A stretch of DNA of 64,000 bases from positions 682,001 to 746,000 of the forward strand of contig NZ_UGHR01000003.1 of assembly GCF_900451195.1 (NCBI RefSeq), read 5' to 3'. The notes beneath the pieces were generated by a model that searched no databases, was not told where the DNA came from, and saw only the letters and a program-made list of their open reading frames with translations. Made by a program: the position numbers and the translations under genes. This stretch comes from Iodobacter fluviatilis. Its GTDB lineage: Bacteria > Pseudomonadota > Gammaproteobacteria > Burkholderiales > Chitinibacteraceae. This document shows, piece after piece, positions 34,601-44,444 of the stretch (positions are counted from its first letter, which is position 1; each line of letters begins with the position of its first letter).

Positions 34601-34809
34601 AAGGATTTAAGCTCTAAGCGGCCATCGGGGGATAAGCAATCAATGCGATAAATAAAAGACTGATTAAGCCCTTCCGTGCCCGTTACCTGCTGTGGTAACA
34701 ACTGATTACCCCAAGCTGCGCCATCGCCAATTTGCAATGAAATCAATCGCTGATCTTGTGAAAAAGCAGCCGCAAAAGAAGCAAGGAGCTGGTCGGGGCG
34801 CATGGGCAT
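31681..34809 (-). CDS. vgrG: VgrG (TssI) T6SS spike protein with C-terminal coiled coil
   Basis: This 1042-residue protein is a type VI secretion spike. The gp27-like part occupies about the first 400 residues (YRRTSRVFQDLSVPDIVKQV and YDFLVRLMQEEGLAWRF), followed by the gp5 OB fold (VVGPAGSEVHTDEQGRIKVQFHW) and a DUF2345 beta-helix (KQEILLTAGGAYIRIKGG and IELHAPGKVSIKGG). The last 110 residues are a Gln/Ala-rich coiled coil (GLAQVQQVQAQAQQGLDQLK), an unusual extension that may dock the Rhs cargo. It is followed by the Rhs gene after 79 bp. No structural T6SS genes are in the window, so this is an orphan vgrG-effector module that must use a main T6SS elsewhere. Confidence 0.92.
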   Translation of the reverse strand: MPMRPDQLLASFAAAFSQDQRLISLQIGDGAAWGNQLLPQQVTGTEGLNQSFIYRIDCLSPDGRLELKSLLGLPIVLSVADANGSEIERCGVISQAQLLGSDGGFAKYALTVEPPFALLRYRRTSRVFQDLSVPDIVKQVLAEHQAKNPVFASVQTLDFKLSGTHGPRSYCLQYRESDYDFLVRLMQEEGLAWRFAHLPGDNPQVQLVVFDDAFAVPEAQDSQVRFHRADATEESDALTEWNSLRQVGSSSVSLASFNYKAANTSHTADQSAVDQGDGGQQIQSSFEDYDAQTHYYASDAEGLSHYANLRQQALDGQKKSFTGSGTLRSLQAGQWFRLEDHPAHEWDAAEQREFAITELKFTAQNNLPVDLTQQLLQVSPGLLAAGAADAKPYQADFTAQRRGQPITPAFAHEPLSKPKSFGVQTATVVGPAGSEVHTDEQGRIKVQFHWQRAAEHPEFGANLDDKSSCWIRVSMPSAGAGFGHQFIPRIGQEVLVDFIEGDIDRPIVTAVVYNGSHPVPTFSGAGALPANKTLSGIKTKEHEGGQYGELLFDDTKGEVRTKLSSEHGKTQLNLGYLIHPRTDGKGEPRGEGFELRTDKQGAIRASGLLISTEAKGGASGKQLDRSPAQSQLESALETAKNLGEYATKQLADSIETGDDEQTIKPDNSPGDKASHGHLYHHVHASKSFEAGSNTDKDGKTKSKEQAGQQKIILLHGEDGVAITTPQSQTLSAGSNLDQIAQRDTNQSTGRRWIHNVGQHISLFTGGIKDKITMKLIAAKGQLQMQAQSDDIEITADKNARFTAIKGKGLFNAKQEILLTAGGAYIRIKGGKIELHAPGKVSIKGGSHDWSGPASLNPPLPAFAGKAPAVGDIQLHHFYENMEGIKSGKYTLLDLNGNKHEGALDAEGKALVSGLPMGAISVAFQADPRAPKNQERKFDIPKWPQAPLAANKIVEETQALSQLEGLIPAAGAKATQLATQSAAPLIAEQLAPAKALLGQAEQGLAQVQQVQAQAQQGLDQLKQVQAKAEQAQALLDQARKKIL

Positions 34810-34996
34810 TCCACGATTTTAACAATCGCTCAGATTACCCGATGTTTTTCGTGCCTGCCAAAATTATTACAAACACTTTGACTTATTACCAATTTAACAT
34901 ACGTAACAAGTAAGTATTTGTACTTAGTTTACTTGAATTGAACCGGAAGAAGCCTGAGGGTGAGCTTTAAAACCACCATAAATCTACCATGGCCTC

Positions 34997-35069
34997 CATA
35001 TAGAAGCCCCTCAAAGATTGCGAGAAAACTCTGCTTAAAAATGAGCTGGTTTTGTGAGGAGGGTTTACC
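34997..35069 (-). mobile_element. IS3 element left-end remnant
   Basis: The sequence CCTCAAAGATTGCGAGAAAAC, then TTAAAAATGAGCTGGTTTTG and GGAGGGTTTACC matches, in reverse, the left end of the IS3 element at 5492 with many small changes. Only the terminal about 73 bp remain. The rest of 34810-35087 shows no gene. Confidence 0.75.
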
Positions 35070-35087
35070 AATCAAACACTACAGGAA

Positions 35088-35376
35088 ATGGAGGCAATAC
35101 TCAGAGAAAGACAAAAGCGGCTTTGCATAAATCGTAACTGGGAGCAAAAACTGGTTGCAGAAAGAGCGGGGATTAGCCTGCGAACGCTAAGAAACATAGA
35201 GTCAGGCAATGGATCATCATTAAATACTCTAATTAGAGTTTTACGAGTACTCGGTCGAAAACTGGTTGGAAACCATCGCCATAGTGGCAACGATTGACCC
35301 CTTGATGATAACAAGAGAGGCGACCCCGAGACAGCGTGCGAGTAAGCCCACGCAACAAGAAAATACCTTGATGTAG
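35088..35376 (+). pseudogene. HipB-like XRE-family regulator with frameshift
   Basis: The first 55 codons encode an HTH of the XRE family (NWEQKLVAERAGISLRTLRN, then IESGNGSSLNTLIRVLRVLGR). At an A4 run (35258-35261) the frame shifts: removing one A restores ...LGRNWLETIAIVATIDP, then LMITREATPRQRASKP, the C-terminal pattern seen in HTH partners of HipA-like toxins. As it stands, the frame stops early at 69 residues. No HipA-like kinase gene follows. It may be a dead antitoxin or a sequencing artefact. Confidence 0.6.
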
Positions 35377-35549
35377 CGCACATTTTGCACCAATGCGAAA
35401 TTTAATCCGACCTAGCCAACACGCAGTGCTTATTGGTGAAATGTGAAGCCGTAGTGCCCTTCATTGCCGTTAGTACTGAGGTCGTAGCATTTTCATTTCA
35501 TAGGACATGTTACGTAGGCATAAATATAACTCTATTTTTACTGAAAACT

Positions 35550-36026
35550 TCATTTCATTTTTTTGTACAGCAGCTTAATTTTTTGCCGCAGTTCCTGCTG
35601 CTGCTCAAGAGCGCTGATTCCTTTTTCTGGCAAACAAAAAATCAGTTTGTCATCTGTAGCTGTCGCCGCTTTTATAGTTTTATGATCATCAAGTGCAAGC
35701 CAGTATTTAATTTTTCTAGTAGTAGCATCTTGCAGGATTTCAGCATATCTATCAGAGATAATGCATTCCACAACACCATAAAACCGCCATCCTATATTTC
35801 CCAAAAGCTTAATCAGAGTTTCGTCATCAAAAAGCCTGCGCCAATCGGATGAAACAATTATCCTGACTTCAGGATAATCCTCTAGTATTTCCTCAAGATG
35901 TTTTAGCCAACAAAATAAATTTGGGTTCTGACACAAGCGGCCGTTTTCATCGATTGCGGGTTCACCATCTGCATGCAAAACACCATCAAAATCCAGATAT
36001 AAAAAAATGAATGAATTATTGTCCAT
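35550..36026 (-). CDS. HAD-like hydrolase domain protein
   Basis: The 158-residue product begins with the HAD motif I FIFLYLDFDGVLH (Asp12 and Asp14) and has motif II in VRIIVSSDWR, followed by a motif-III/IV-like YWLALDD. It resembles stand-alone HAD domains related to those in bacterial RNA-repair (Swiss army knife) proteins. The likely activity is phosphatase; the substrate is unknown. I chose the ATG at 36026 because the family core begins right there; the frame continues 32 residues further upstream without similarity. It is a lone gene in a decayed stretch of the island. Confidence 0.75.
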   Translation of the reverse strand: MDNNSFIFLYLDFDGVLHADGEPAIDENGRLCQNPNLFCWLKHLEEILEDYPEVRIIVSSDWRRLFDDETLIKLLGNIGWRFYGVVECIISDRYAEILQDATTRKIKYWLALDDHKTIKAATATDDKLIFCLPEKGISALEQQQELRQKIKLLYKKMK

Positions 36027-36261
36027 CATTCGAAACCTATCAGCATTTGTACTAACCAATAAAATACGCTTTTGGATGAAAAATGACAAGATAACCTGAT
36101 TGATGGGGGAGCCAAATGGCAAATCCCTAATATAAAAAAATTAAGCACAATATAAATTTCATTATAACTTTGACGAATCATTTTTTACTTAAACACACTA
36201 AAACCCAGTAACAGCCTGACTTTTCAAAGCTTAAATGTTAGTCTAACTTTGGTGCTGGGCA

Positions 36262-36573
36262 GTGAAATGGACGCAGCCTCAGGCAGGCTTAATCCGGCAT
36301 TCAGATCGTGGTAGTCAGTATTGTTCGCATGGTTATCGGAAGCTGATTGAGCAGTTTGGTTTGCAGGCATCAATGTCGCGGCGTGGGAATTGCTACGACA
36401 ATGCGCCGATGGAAAGCTTTTGGGGCAGTTTGACGAATGAGTTGGTGCACCATCACAGTTATGGCAGCCGGTTTGAGGCAGAAGTATCGATTCGGGAATA
36501 TATCAATATTTTTTACAATCGCCAGCGGTCCCACACGCGCCTGGGCAATCTATCTCCGGCCGCGTTTGCATAA
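36262..36573 (+). pseudogene. IS3-family transposase C-terminal fragment (second type)
   Basis: The frame reads PQAGLIRHSDRGSQYCSHGY, then MSRRGNCYDNAPMESFWGSL and FYNRQRSHTRLGNLSPAAF, the last third of an IS3/IS150-like OrfB including the second Asp and final Glu of DDE. The upstream two thirds of the gene are missing. It is a different IS3 subgroup from the element at 5492. The 3' end is followed by TGTGTCTACGG, possibly its terminal repeat. Confidence 0.85.
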
Positions 36574-36645
36574 AAATTCAGCAGGAAAGCGGTCGGAGTT
36601 TGAGTGAAGTGTGTCTACGGTTGTTAGGACAGGTCATGTTTTATA

Positions 36646-37533
36646 TTACTTGTTTTTAGAGATTAAGCCATTGCTATCAAATGTGATATCTGATTGCTCA
36701 GCCCAGAATATAATGTAATCTCCGCTATAGTAATCAGGTAAATTTATTTTTTTAATTGAATCTAATATAAACGTATACATCATTAATAGGAGGATAGAGT
36801 CCTCCGCTTCATAGATTAAAAAATCATCATAATATCGTAAAGAATCACCACGCGTAAAACGATGCATAATTTGATTCCAGACTTGATCGTCTTGTGTACT
36901 TTCTTTGAATGATATTTTCTTTAAAAATGAATTCTGCCTCGCTAATGTGTCATCATTGGCGTGTATATAAGCTGCTTCGTTTAATATAAAGATGGCATCG
37001 GGGTGATCGTAGCTGTGTAGTCGGCAGTTAAACTCAAAATCGTTCCACTCTTTACCTTGTTTGTAGCTGAAAATGGTTTTAAAAGGTTTGGTTTGGATGT
37101 CATGTGAGCAAGATATATCTAGATCATTTGCTATGTGATTGAACCTATTTTTATAAATTGTATCTATGGAGCTTAACTTTGAGAGTGCATCGTTTAGCTC
37201 TGTAGGGTTTAACGTTGATTTAACTTCAATAACACCATAGACTTCTTCAATTGGAAATAATCTTAGATCATTTTCTTCGTTTAAAATAAACCTTGGGCAT
37301 GTTTCCTTGTTAAATAAAACGATATCACATTCTTTTGATATATCTCCCCCCTGATTAATAATGTATCCCTTGGAGACGCCAATTTTCTCAGGCAAGATAA
37401 GTTTAAGAAAATTGCGCACTTGCTGCTCTCTTGGCGCTCCAATCTCATCTGGTCGGCCTGTACTGCTCTCAAGAGCTTTTTTAAAATCACATAGTGTACG
37501 TTTGAATATTTGAGAAATTGAATGTTCTTTCAT
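36646..37533 (-). CDS. DUF6602-like PD-(D/E)XK nuclease-fold protein
   Basis: The 295-residue product has an early helical part (PREQQVRNFLKLILP) and a nuclease-like core: ECDIVLFNKETCP (Asp70), then EEVYGVIEVKSTL (Glu103-x-Lys105). The D...ExK spacing and strand pattern match the PD-(D/E)XK superfamily; the family with PREQQVRxFL is known as DUF6602, often near restriction-modification and other defence genes. The role of the C-terminal half is unknown. I chose the ATG at 37533, with AGGTG upstream; a GTG start at 37545 is possible. It lies between IS remnants upstream of the type I RM locus. Confidence 0.72.
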   Translation of the reverse strand: MKEHSISQIFKRTLCDFKKALESSTGRPDEIGAPREQQVRNFLKLILPEKIGVSKGYIINQGGDISKECDIVLFNKETCPRFILNEENDLRLFPIEEVYGVIEVKSTLNPTELNDALSKLSSIDTIYKNRFNHIANDLDISCSHDIQTKPFKTIFSYKQGKEWNDFEFNCRLHSYDHPDAIFILNEAAYIHANDDTLARQNSFLKKISFKESTQDDQVWNQIMHRFTRGDSLRYYDDFLIYEAEDSILLLMMYTFILDSIKKINLPDYYSGDYIIFWAEQSDITFDSNGLISKNK

Positions 37534-37704
37534 TAAGGGATACACCTGAAGCTTTAAGTTGATTAAGATTGATTATTTGAAACAGCCTGATTATGTCTCT
37601 TGCGCAGCCAAGCGCCCATATAGGCAAGGCTTGGCTATGAATAATGCATGCAGCATTCGTTGGATTAGGGAGCACAAATCAAAACGCCGATTAAATCGAT
37701 ACTA

Positions 37705-38420
37705 CATTCCCGCCAAATAGCGACCTGCATATTTGCCGTATTTGAATGCAGGATAGGTGCCTGGTTGCACAGTTTTTAAATTACCCAGCATCACATTAAG
37801 CCATTTAAAGGCGTCAATTTCCGTACCGGCCTTACCTTTCGGGGCGGGGACTACCCAATATTTAAATCCTAATTGTCAAACCACTTCAAAACCAATCAAA
37901 CCGTCAGAAGTCACTATGCTCCTCGATGTCAAAGCTGTTGCTGCCTAGGGTTTGAGCGCTTAGAACGAAAAGCCTAGCACCGGATCAAAGCGCAGCCGAT
38001 GAGGATGAACATCACGCATTTCGGCCGCCACCACAAAAGCGACCTTATTTTCAGAACCACGCCCGCGCTTGCCTCCGTTACGCTCGCCCCAGATAAGTGT
38101 CATCAATCCGAATGTCTCCACTCAAGGGGCCGCTTGTCTCACGTTGCCGAATTTCCTCTATCAACTTATGTTTCAGCAACCATGTGGCTTTTCAAATAAT
38201 TCCCAATTGCCGACGCAGCGATATCGGTTTTCAATTGCGCCACAAGATAAATAGCCAGAAACCACTTAGTCAAGGGGAGTTGCAACTGGTGCACCATGGT
38301 TCCTGCCAGTCAAACTGGTTTGGTGCGCACAATGACAACAATCCCTCACGCGGATTTTGCCGCAAACAAATGTGCAGGCAATTTGTCCATGGCACCTTGC
38401 CTACTGCGGCCTGTCACATA
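37705..38420 (-). pseudogene. IS1595-family (ISXO2-like) transposase remnant
   Basis: Reverse translation in several frames gives family pieces in order: TSLTAGTMVHQLQLPLTKWF, LAIYLVAQLKTDIAASAIGN and YLKSHMVAET, then IRIDDTYLG and NGGKRGRGSENKVAFVVAAE, and last FKWLNVMLGNLKTVQPGTYP with KYAGRYLAGM. These are the zinc-ribbon, HTH and DDE parts of ISXO2-like transposases. Several frameshifts and deletions separate them, so the gene is long dead. Confidence 0.75.
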
Positions 38421-38427
38421 TTCATAC

Positions 38428-39135
38428 TTAGAAATCCTCGATGCCTGTCCGTTCTAGCTCTTCGTGATGTAGCTTCCAGCTCGGCATGTGCAGACTAACC
38501 AGCACCCAGAATGCCTTTGAGTGGCTTTTTTCCACCGTATGGCACAGCTCATGCACAATGATGTAGTCCTGTACCGCCGCAGAGAACTCCATAATGCGTG
38601 GGTGAAATTCGATGATGTTATTCGCATCGCAACTCGCCCAGCGGCCTTGGAAGAATTTGATGCGCCCTCCGTGCGATACCAAGCCTGTTTTCTTTTCCCA
38701 GTAGCGCAGCCGAGGCAATAACTTGCTATGAGCCCGCTCCATGTAAAAGCGGGTCAGGAATGGCGCTAGTTGCTCTGGCGTAATACTTGCACCTGTGGGG
38801 TTTTGAATCACAAATCGGGATGCCGTAAAACGTAAAGTTACACTTTTTACGTCAGGCTGATGATGCACCTCGGCGTAATAGCTGCGGCCTGCGTAGCGTA
38901 GTCGGCTGCCCGTAACAATCAATGCCTCAGTGGCTATTTGATTAACTTGTTGACGCTTCTCGCATATCCAACGGGCTCGCTGCCGTATCAACTGGGTTTG
39001 CTCTTCAAGCGAAGCATCAGGCCCACGTAACAGCACCAGCTCACCCCGTTCAACGGTAATGTAATGGCGCTTGAGTTCAGGCGCTAACTGAAAGCGCCAT
39101 TCGATAACAGTCTGCCCGTATTGAAACTGCGGCAT
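38428..39135 (-). CDS. YgjP-like (M48-type) metallopeptidase linked to type I RM
   Basis: This 235-residue protein has the zinc protease motif VHELCHTVEKSHSKAFW (His195, Glu196, His199, third ligand His205) and the upstream family block RWASCDANNIIEFHPR. It is the YgjP/DUF45 family, small proteins frequently encoded directly after hsdR. The function is unknown; proteolytic control of the restriction enzyme has been suggested by context. It starts 1 bp after the hsdR stop, so it is cotranscribed. The gene is intact although decayed IS1595 sequence follows immediately. Confidence 0.85.
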   Translation of the reverse strand: MPQFQYGQTVIEWRFQLAPELKRHYITVERGELVLLRGPDASLEEQTQLIRQRARWICEKRQQVNQIATEALIVTGSRLRYAGRSYYAEVHHQPDVKSVTLRFTASRFVIQNPTGASITPEQLAPFLTRFYMERAHSKLLPRLRYWEKKTGLVSHGGRIKFFQGRWASCDANNIIEFHPRIMEFSAAVQDYIIVHELCHTVEKSHSKAFWVLVSLHMPSWKLHHEELERTGIEDF

Positions 39136-39136
39136 C

Positions 39137-42100
39137 TTAGTTCTTCAGTAAAATATCAAACAATTTATTGGCATGCTCACGCGCCACAGCACGCTCCCAC
39201 CCCGCCAGCGGCATCAATAATCGACGCAATAAATCGCGAACTTCAGGATGAACATCACGCATCTGCTTCCAATTATGCGAAGCCAGGGTCTTGCTCAGCT
39301 CCTCATGCTCGAACACCTTGGTCGTGATGACTTTGGCAACGTCCTCGCTAAGCTCTTTAGCCAGATAGTGGTAGGCCGCCGTTTGCGCTGCATTTTCAAA
39401 GCCAGATTTATCCTTATCGCGTATTTGCTGCCCAAATAGTTCCAACTGCTCTAAAAACTGCGCCTGTGTAATACGGCCCGCTTTTTCTTCAAGTAGCAGT
39501 TTTTCCAGCTCTTCAGCCAGCTTGTCAAAAAACGCAGGGTCTTTATCCCGGCCCGACACTATCGTGTGCTTGAGCTGATTTTTCATTGTCAGAGCTTGGC
39601 TGCCTGCGTTTGCACCGCGCTTGAGGCGTGCCATATCGCTGGCATCCAAGATCGACACTTCATGCCCCAGCAGGCTTTTGGCGGGGCTTGCGGCAATATA
39701 TTCATCCAGTAATTGCTGCAGTAGCGCCGACTCCAACTTGGTAATCCGCTCCTGATACGCATTGCCCGGCAATTTATCGCGCAGCATCAAGCGAATTTCG
39801 CCAAATAGCGTGAAATAGGGCTTGAACGGAATACCACGTACGTCGGGCAAAATGATGTCGAGTGAGCGATTAAATTGCTTCACCAGCGCGATAAATTCTT
39901 CGACTGAATCAAGACGGGTATCGGGGTCAAGAAACTGCTCGGCGTCGTCTTTATAATCTTCGCGCTGGGCAACAGGGTCATGCTTGCGCGGCAGCAGCTT
40001 TAAAATCCGCTCCAGCGTCGCCTGCGCTTTCGGGATTTCACTTTCTACGCCTTCCCAGACCTGTGATGGTTTGACTTCGCCGCCATAGATTTTCAGCGCA
40101 TGGTCAAGGTGTTCGACCACACCGTGGTAATCAACGATATAACCCGCATTTTTTCCCGCCAGGGTGCGATTAACCCGCGCAATGGCTTGCAGCAGCGTAT
40201 GTTCCTTCAGCGGTTTATCCAGATACATCGTACCCACAATCGGCGCATCCCAGCCCGTGAGCAACATATCCGATACGATAATCAGGCCAATATTATTTGC
40301 ATGCACCTGCCCATCACGGCCTTTGCTTTCATCGCCATAGGGCAGCGGGAATAGCTTACTCACAAAGGTGCTAATTTCATCCGGCAAGATGGCGACAGGC
40401 GTTGTCTTAGCCTTGATTTCGCCCTTGATGCGTTCTTCAATCGAGGCAATCTCTGCAACGTCGACGCCGCGTTTTTCAGCCTCTTCAGCTTCGGTATGCC
40501 CAGTGCGTTTTGAGGTAATCCCTGCCAGCGAAATCACCACGCGGCTTTCAAATGTCGGCAAACCCGCCTTGGCACGCTCGGCCATTTTGGCGTCGAGCAA
40601 ATCCTTATACGCAACGGCCATGTCGCGACCATCGCAAACCAGCATGGCCTTTAAGCCTTTGGCTTGCACATTAGCTAAAAAATGCTCGGTTAAATGCTCG
40701 GCTACTTTATCCAGGCGGTCTGCCGCCTCACGCCATTTTTGTAGCAAGGCTTTTTTCAGCGCGTACTGCCGAACTTCAGATTCATCGCCAAATTTTTCTT
40801 TAAACGCTTTGTCGAGGTCGCCATTGGCAGCCAGCTCAATCCACGCATCCAGATACTTAATCGGCAGCGTTGCCCCATCGGCTACTGCTTCGTGCAAACG
40901 GTATTCGTCGATGTATTCTCCCCCACCAAATTCACCTAGGGTGTGCTTGTCGTCTTGCAGCAGCGGCGTACCTGTAAAAGCGACAAACTTGGCATTGGGC
41001 ACACTGGCGCGCATAAAGGCAGCCAAAAAGTCGTACTGACTACGGTGCGCCTCATCAACCAGCACATAAAAATTAGGCTTATTGCTCAGCACACGAAAGT
41101 TGATTTTCTCCCGCGCCACTTCAACCCACTGCGCCTTGAACAAGGCACCGCTGTCATTCACTTTGCCCAAATGGGCATTGGTCTGCTCAACCATATAAAA
41201 ATCGTTTTCAACCCGAACCCTTACATGCCGGGCTGCAGATTCGCTCGGCTTTAGCTCAATACTCTCTTCAGGCGTATCAGGCCCGTCACGCTCTGCTTCG
41301 TCGTCTTTCTCTTGGAATTTATGCACCGTGCTGGTCAGCACGCTACCGTAATCATTCGACAAAATCTTGATAAGGCCGTCTACCGAACCCGCTTTCATCG
41401 TCTTGATGCCAATGGCGCAGAACGTCTCAAAAATCTGTTGGTCGAGGTCTTTGCGGTCGGTCAGCACCAGTACCGTTGGGTTATTCAAACCCAAGGAATC
41501 ATTTCTTAAATAACGTGCCAGCAGCGCCATCGTCAGCGACTTGCCGCTACCCTGCGTATGCCATACCACGCCTCCAAGGGGCTTAGGAGCAGTCAGGCGC
41601 GCCACTGTTTTGCGAACCGCCCGCCATTGCTGATAGCGCGGCAATTTTTTCATTACCTTGCCATCGCGTACTTCAAACAGCACCAAATGGGTAATCAGCT
41701 CTAAAAATCGGCTAGGTTCAAACAGCGCCCATAGCAATTCATCTTGCTCGCTAGGTTCATCACCCAGCACTGCAATCACCTGTTGGCGCTCTGCCTCTTG
41801 CAAGCGGTAGCGAGCATAGTAATCAGGTTTAGTGGCGATGGCCGCATAACGGCCTTCGCGGCGATTAAGGCCCACCAGCACCTGGTTAAATACGAATTGC
41901 GGCGCAAAGCTACGCTGATACCCATCGAGCTGCCCCAGTGCTTCTTCCAGCCTATGGTGCGATGCTTTGCATTCAATCATCGCCAGCGGCAGGCCATTCA
42001 CAAACAGCAGTAAGTCAGGGCGAAAAGCCTCACCCTCAGCATTAGCACCTACAAACTGCTCGACCACATGAAAATCATTATTTTTGGCAACACTCGCATC

Positions 42101-42430
42101 AAAAAAACGCACGCTTTTCATAAAGCCCAGCGCGTCTTTCACCTGAATATCGCTGCGGTGAACCACCTGCTCCCAAAATGCGCAGTTAGCGGGAATTAAC
42201 TCATCATTCACCCGTTTTTTCAGCTCTATCACCGCAGCAGCCACACCCCCCGCTGATTCTGCCAGCCAAGGGTTTAACACAAGCAAACGCGCTTGCAATA
42301 CATCCAACATAATGGGGGCCAAATGGCGCGGCTCAGGCTGAATGGTTTTGCCTGATAGATGCATATAGCCAAGCTTAACCAAACTGGCGATGGCAGGATT
42401 TTCGACGCCGATTTTTTCAGCTTGGCTCAT
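39137..42430 (-). CDS. hsdR: Type I restriction enzyme, R subunit
   Basis: The 1097-residue product has the N-terminal nuclease region ([20 protein letters not shown], the D...ExK motif) and the two-domain SF2 translocase: Walker A in [15 protein letters not shown]-type box in [15 protein letters not shown], and IARVNRT. It cuts DNA far from the recognition site after ATP-driven translocation and needs HsdM and HsdS. It overlaps the preceding accessory gene by 4 bp (ATGA). Length and motifs are normal, so restriction is probably active. Confidence 0.93.
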   Translation of the reverse strand: MSQAEKIGVENPAIASLVKLGYMHLSGKTIQPEPRHLAPIMLDVLQARLLVLNPWLAESAGGVAAAVIELKKRVNDELIPANCAFWEQVVHRSDIQVKDALGFMKSVRFFDASVAKNNDFHVVEQFVGANAEGEAFRPDLLLFVNGLPLAMIECKASHHRLEEALGQLDGYQRSFAPQFVFNQVLVGLNRREGRYAAIATKPDYYARYRLQEAERQQVIAVLGDEPSEQDELLWALFEPSRFLELITHLVLFEVRDGKVMKKLPRYQQWRAVRKTVARLTAPKPLGGVVWHTQGSGKSLTMALLARYLRNDSLGLNNPTVLVLTDRKDLDQQIFETFCAIGIKTMKAGSVDGLIKILSNDYGSVLTSTVHKFQEKDDEAERDGPDTPEESIELKPSESAARHVRVRVENDFYMVEQTNAHLGKVNDSGALFKAQWVEVAREKINFRVLSNKPNFYVLVDEAHRSQYDFLAAFMRASVPNAKFVAFTGTPLLQDDKHTLGEFGGGEYIDEYRLHEAVADGATLPIKYLDAWIELAANGDLDKAFKEKFGDESEVRQYALKKALLQKWREAADRLDKVAEHLTEHFLANVQAKGLKAMLVCDGRDMAVAYKDLLDAKMAERAKAGLPTFESRVVISLAGITSKRTGHTEAEEAEKRGVDVAEIASIEERIKGEIKAKTTPVAILPDEISTFVSKLFPLPYGDESKGRDGQVHANNIGLIIVSDMLLTGWDAPIVGTMYLDKPLKEHTLLQAIARVNRTLAGKNAGYIVDYHGVVEHLDHALKIYGGEVKPSQVWEGVESEIPKAQATLERILKLLPRKHDPVAQREDYKDDAEQFLDPDTRLDSVEEFIALVKQFNRSLDIILPDVRGIPFKPYFTLFGEIRLMLRDKLPGNAYQERITKLESALLQQLLDEYIAASPAKSLLGHEVSILDASDMARLKRGANAGSQALTMKNQLKHTIVSGRDKDPAFFDKLAEELEKLLLEEKAGRITQAQFLEQLELFGQQIRDKDKSGFENAAQTAAYHYLAKELSEDVAKVITTKVFEHEELSKTLASHNWKQMRDVHPEVRDLLRRLLMPLAGWERAVAREHANKLFDILLKN

Positions 42431-43338
42431 TCAATACTCTCAGTGAGTGCTATTTCTTGTTGGTGGGTACGGTAAAACACGATGGTTTGATTGTCGGGCC
42501 ATTTGCGCTCTCCTAAATCAAACAAATTAGTCGCTTTGATGAGTTGGTCCCAGTGCTTATAGCGATAGCGTTTAGGGAAGTCTTCAGGGTAATGTTTGCG
42601 GATGTAGTTGATTGCGTCGTTGAGCTTGGTCCAGCCCTCAGCCGCTAGTTTTTGTTCGGCCTCAAACAATGCCTTCACAACCGGCGTTTGCTCCCACATA
42701 TGCTCGCGCCCACCCGATGGGTCCAGGCCACGAAAGAACCAATCTTTATACTCAGTTGAATTGAATAACTCGGCCAGTATTTTTCGGCTTTTATCCAGCG
42801 CGATAAGGCGCACCTTTAGCGCTTCGTGTTGAGCGCTAACCTGCGTATAACAATCATCCAGATAATCGGCAGCACTGGTCAGTGATGCTTCATTGTACAA
42901 ATCAAACCGCTCAATAAAATGATGAACCAGCCCATTGCGCATTTCGACCATTTCACTGAGCTGTGCTTTAATTCTTTCATACTCCTCAGAACTCACCTCG
43001 ACTGAAGAATTAAATCTCATCCTTATTTTTCCATCATCAGGCTCATCCTCAGCATCCGACTCAGGTACTTTTTCTTCACCCTCCGCCTTGGGTAGTAGCA
43101 TCTTTCCACCCGTATATTGCTTTACTAATTGGCCGAGTGTTTTGTTGCGTACAGACTCTTTGTTGTCATCCAAGTTATGCCGAAAACCATTATCGGTTTG
43201 CACCACTTCAAAATTCGAATACGCCAATAGCGCCTTCAAGCCACGCTCATAATATTGCAACATCAGCATCACGCGCCCCAGCTTGCGCTGTATGTCGCGG
43301 TTTAAGTTGTGTAGGGGGTAAATGGGGCCGATGGGCAT
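42427..43338 (-). CDS. RM accessory protein with HEPN-like motif and C-terminal OST-HTH/LOTUS-like domain
   Basis: The 303-residue protein has a helical N-terminal part with the motif MRNGLVHHF (Arg134-Asn135-x3-His139), the RNxxxH pattern of HEPN domains, and a C-terminal region ([20 protein letters not shown], then [16 protein letters not shown]) like the OST-HTH/LOTUS fold that binds RNA. A HEPN RNase joined to an RNA-binding domain inside an RM operon suggests a back-up abortive-infection function; this is inference. It overlaps hsdR by 4 bp. The middle part (about 85-105) is acidic. Confidence 0.65.
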   Translation of the reverse strand: MPIGPIYPLHNLNRDIQRKLGRVMLMLQYYERGLKALLAYSNFEVVQTDNGFRHNLDDNKESVRNKTLGQLVKQYTGGKMLLPKAEGEEKVPESDAEDEPDDGKIRMRFNSSVEVSSEEYERIKAQLSEMVEMRNGLVHHFIERFDLYNEASLTSAADYLDDCYTQVSAQHEALKVRLIALDKSRKILAELFNSTEYKDWFFRGLDPSGGREHMWEQTPVVKALFEAEQKLAAEGWTKLNDAINYIRKHYPEDFPKRYRYKHWDQLIKATNLFDLGERKWPDNQTIVFYRTHQQEIALTESIE

Positions 43339-43357
43339 GATTTATTTTCTTTGCAAA

Positions 43358-44386
43358 CTAGTGCATCACTCGGGTATTTGATGTAGCTGGCCATGACGTA
43401 ACCAAAAAGCCCTTAGCCTCGTTTTCATACCATGCGATAACCTCTTTCAGCAAAGAATGCCCCTTCAATGCCGCATCTTTTGAACTTTGCATGAAGTGCG
43501 AGTGGTTTTTATTTCTATCCTGCTTCCTCACCGAGACATAGCCATGCACAGCCAGATTACGTTGTTTTCGCCATTCATCAACAGATTTGACCAACGCCAA
43601 ATCATCATTCTTAAGATGAATCTGTTTTTTCTGAAACTCTTGCAGAACATCGTATAGAGAGTCTGATTTAGGCTTTACCTTTTTGGCATCTAAATAACTA
43701 AGGAATAGATTGGTAAACAAGCACTCCTGTAAAACAATCGCTTCCAAGTAAAACTTTTGCTCAATAGCAACACCGATACGCAACAAAGCATCACTTTTGG
43801 CAATCTCAACTGTTTTTAGCTCAGCAATTGCATCCTCAAAAGGCACTTCGCTCCTTTTGGACAATGCCAGCGCTTCAGTAAGTGAGTAGCCTAGCCTGTC
43901 TTTATTCTCTGCTGACCATTCTTTATGAAACTGCCAATGAGCATCATGGTAACCATGGATGAATTTGTGGACAAATACCCAGTCGGGGTTCACCCAAGAC
44001 AGATAGGGCGAATCGTCTTGTGGTGGAAAGCCCACCATAGCCCCTATTTCGGCAACCCATTCTGCCTGATATTTAATCATGGTTTTCATATGAAATAGAG
44101 GTCGTTTTGGCGAGCAGTAATACGGGTGTTGTGGCGTCCAGCCAGGAACGTCATTGAACGTCAAGGCCTCATTGAACTCCTTGGCCGTCATCTCGCGTTG
44201 CATTATTTGGACCAGCAAGTCTCTAATGTGTTGTCTATCAGGATACTTAGAGCGGTCTTTGTTAAAGTCAAAATAGAAACACCAGAAAAGCAAAGAAACA
44301 AACTTTTCCAAGTCAAACCAACCATTTTTTGAATAAAACTCGTAGTTCTCTATATCGGCCCACAAAGCTTTTTCATCGCTATCCAT
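43358..44386 (-). CDS. Hypothetical protein with HEPN-like RNxxxH motif in RM operon
   Basis: The 342-residue product is not recognised as a whole. The C-terminal third is helical and contains EWRKQRNLAVHGYV (Arg276-Asn277-x3-His281), a HEPN-type motif, preceded by FYLEAIVLQECLFTNLFLSY. HEPN proteins are common in toxin-antitoxin and defence loci and often act as RNases. The gene lies 19 bp upstream of the second HEPN-like gene and downstream of hsdS, all on the same strand. It may be an unrelated passenger. Confidence 0.55.
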   Translation of the reverse strand: MDSDEKALWADIENYEFYSKNGWFDLEKFVSLLFWCFYFDFNKDRSKYPDRQHIRDLLVQIMQREMTAKEFNEALTFNDVPGWTPQHPYYCSPKRPLFHMKTMIKYQAEWVAEIGAMVGFPPQDDSPYLSWVNPDWVFVHKFIHGYHDAHWQFHKEWSAENKDRLGYSLTEALALSKRSEVPFEDAIAELKTVEIAKSDALLRIGVAIEQKFYLEAIVLQECLFTNLFLSYLDAKKVKPKSDSLYDVLQEFQKKQIHLKNDDLALVKSVDEWRKQRNLAVHGYVSVRKQDRNKNHSHFMQSSKDAALKGHSLLKEVIAWYENEAKGFLVTSWPATSNTRVMH

Positions 44387-44444
44387 TAATTACACCTAAA
44401 ACATCACATTTAAAAAACAGGAAAGCCTGCACGTGTCTATCACG

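Noticed and set aside
35377..35549. HipA-like kinase after the HipB-like pseudogene
   Set aside because: I checked the following bases in all frames and saw no HipA N-terminal pattern.
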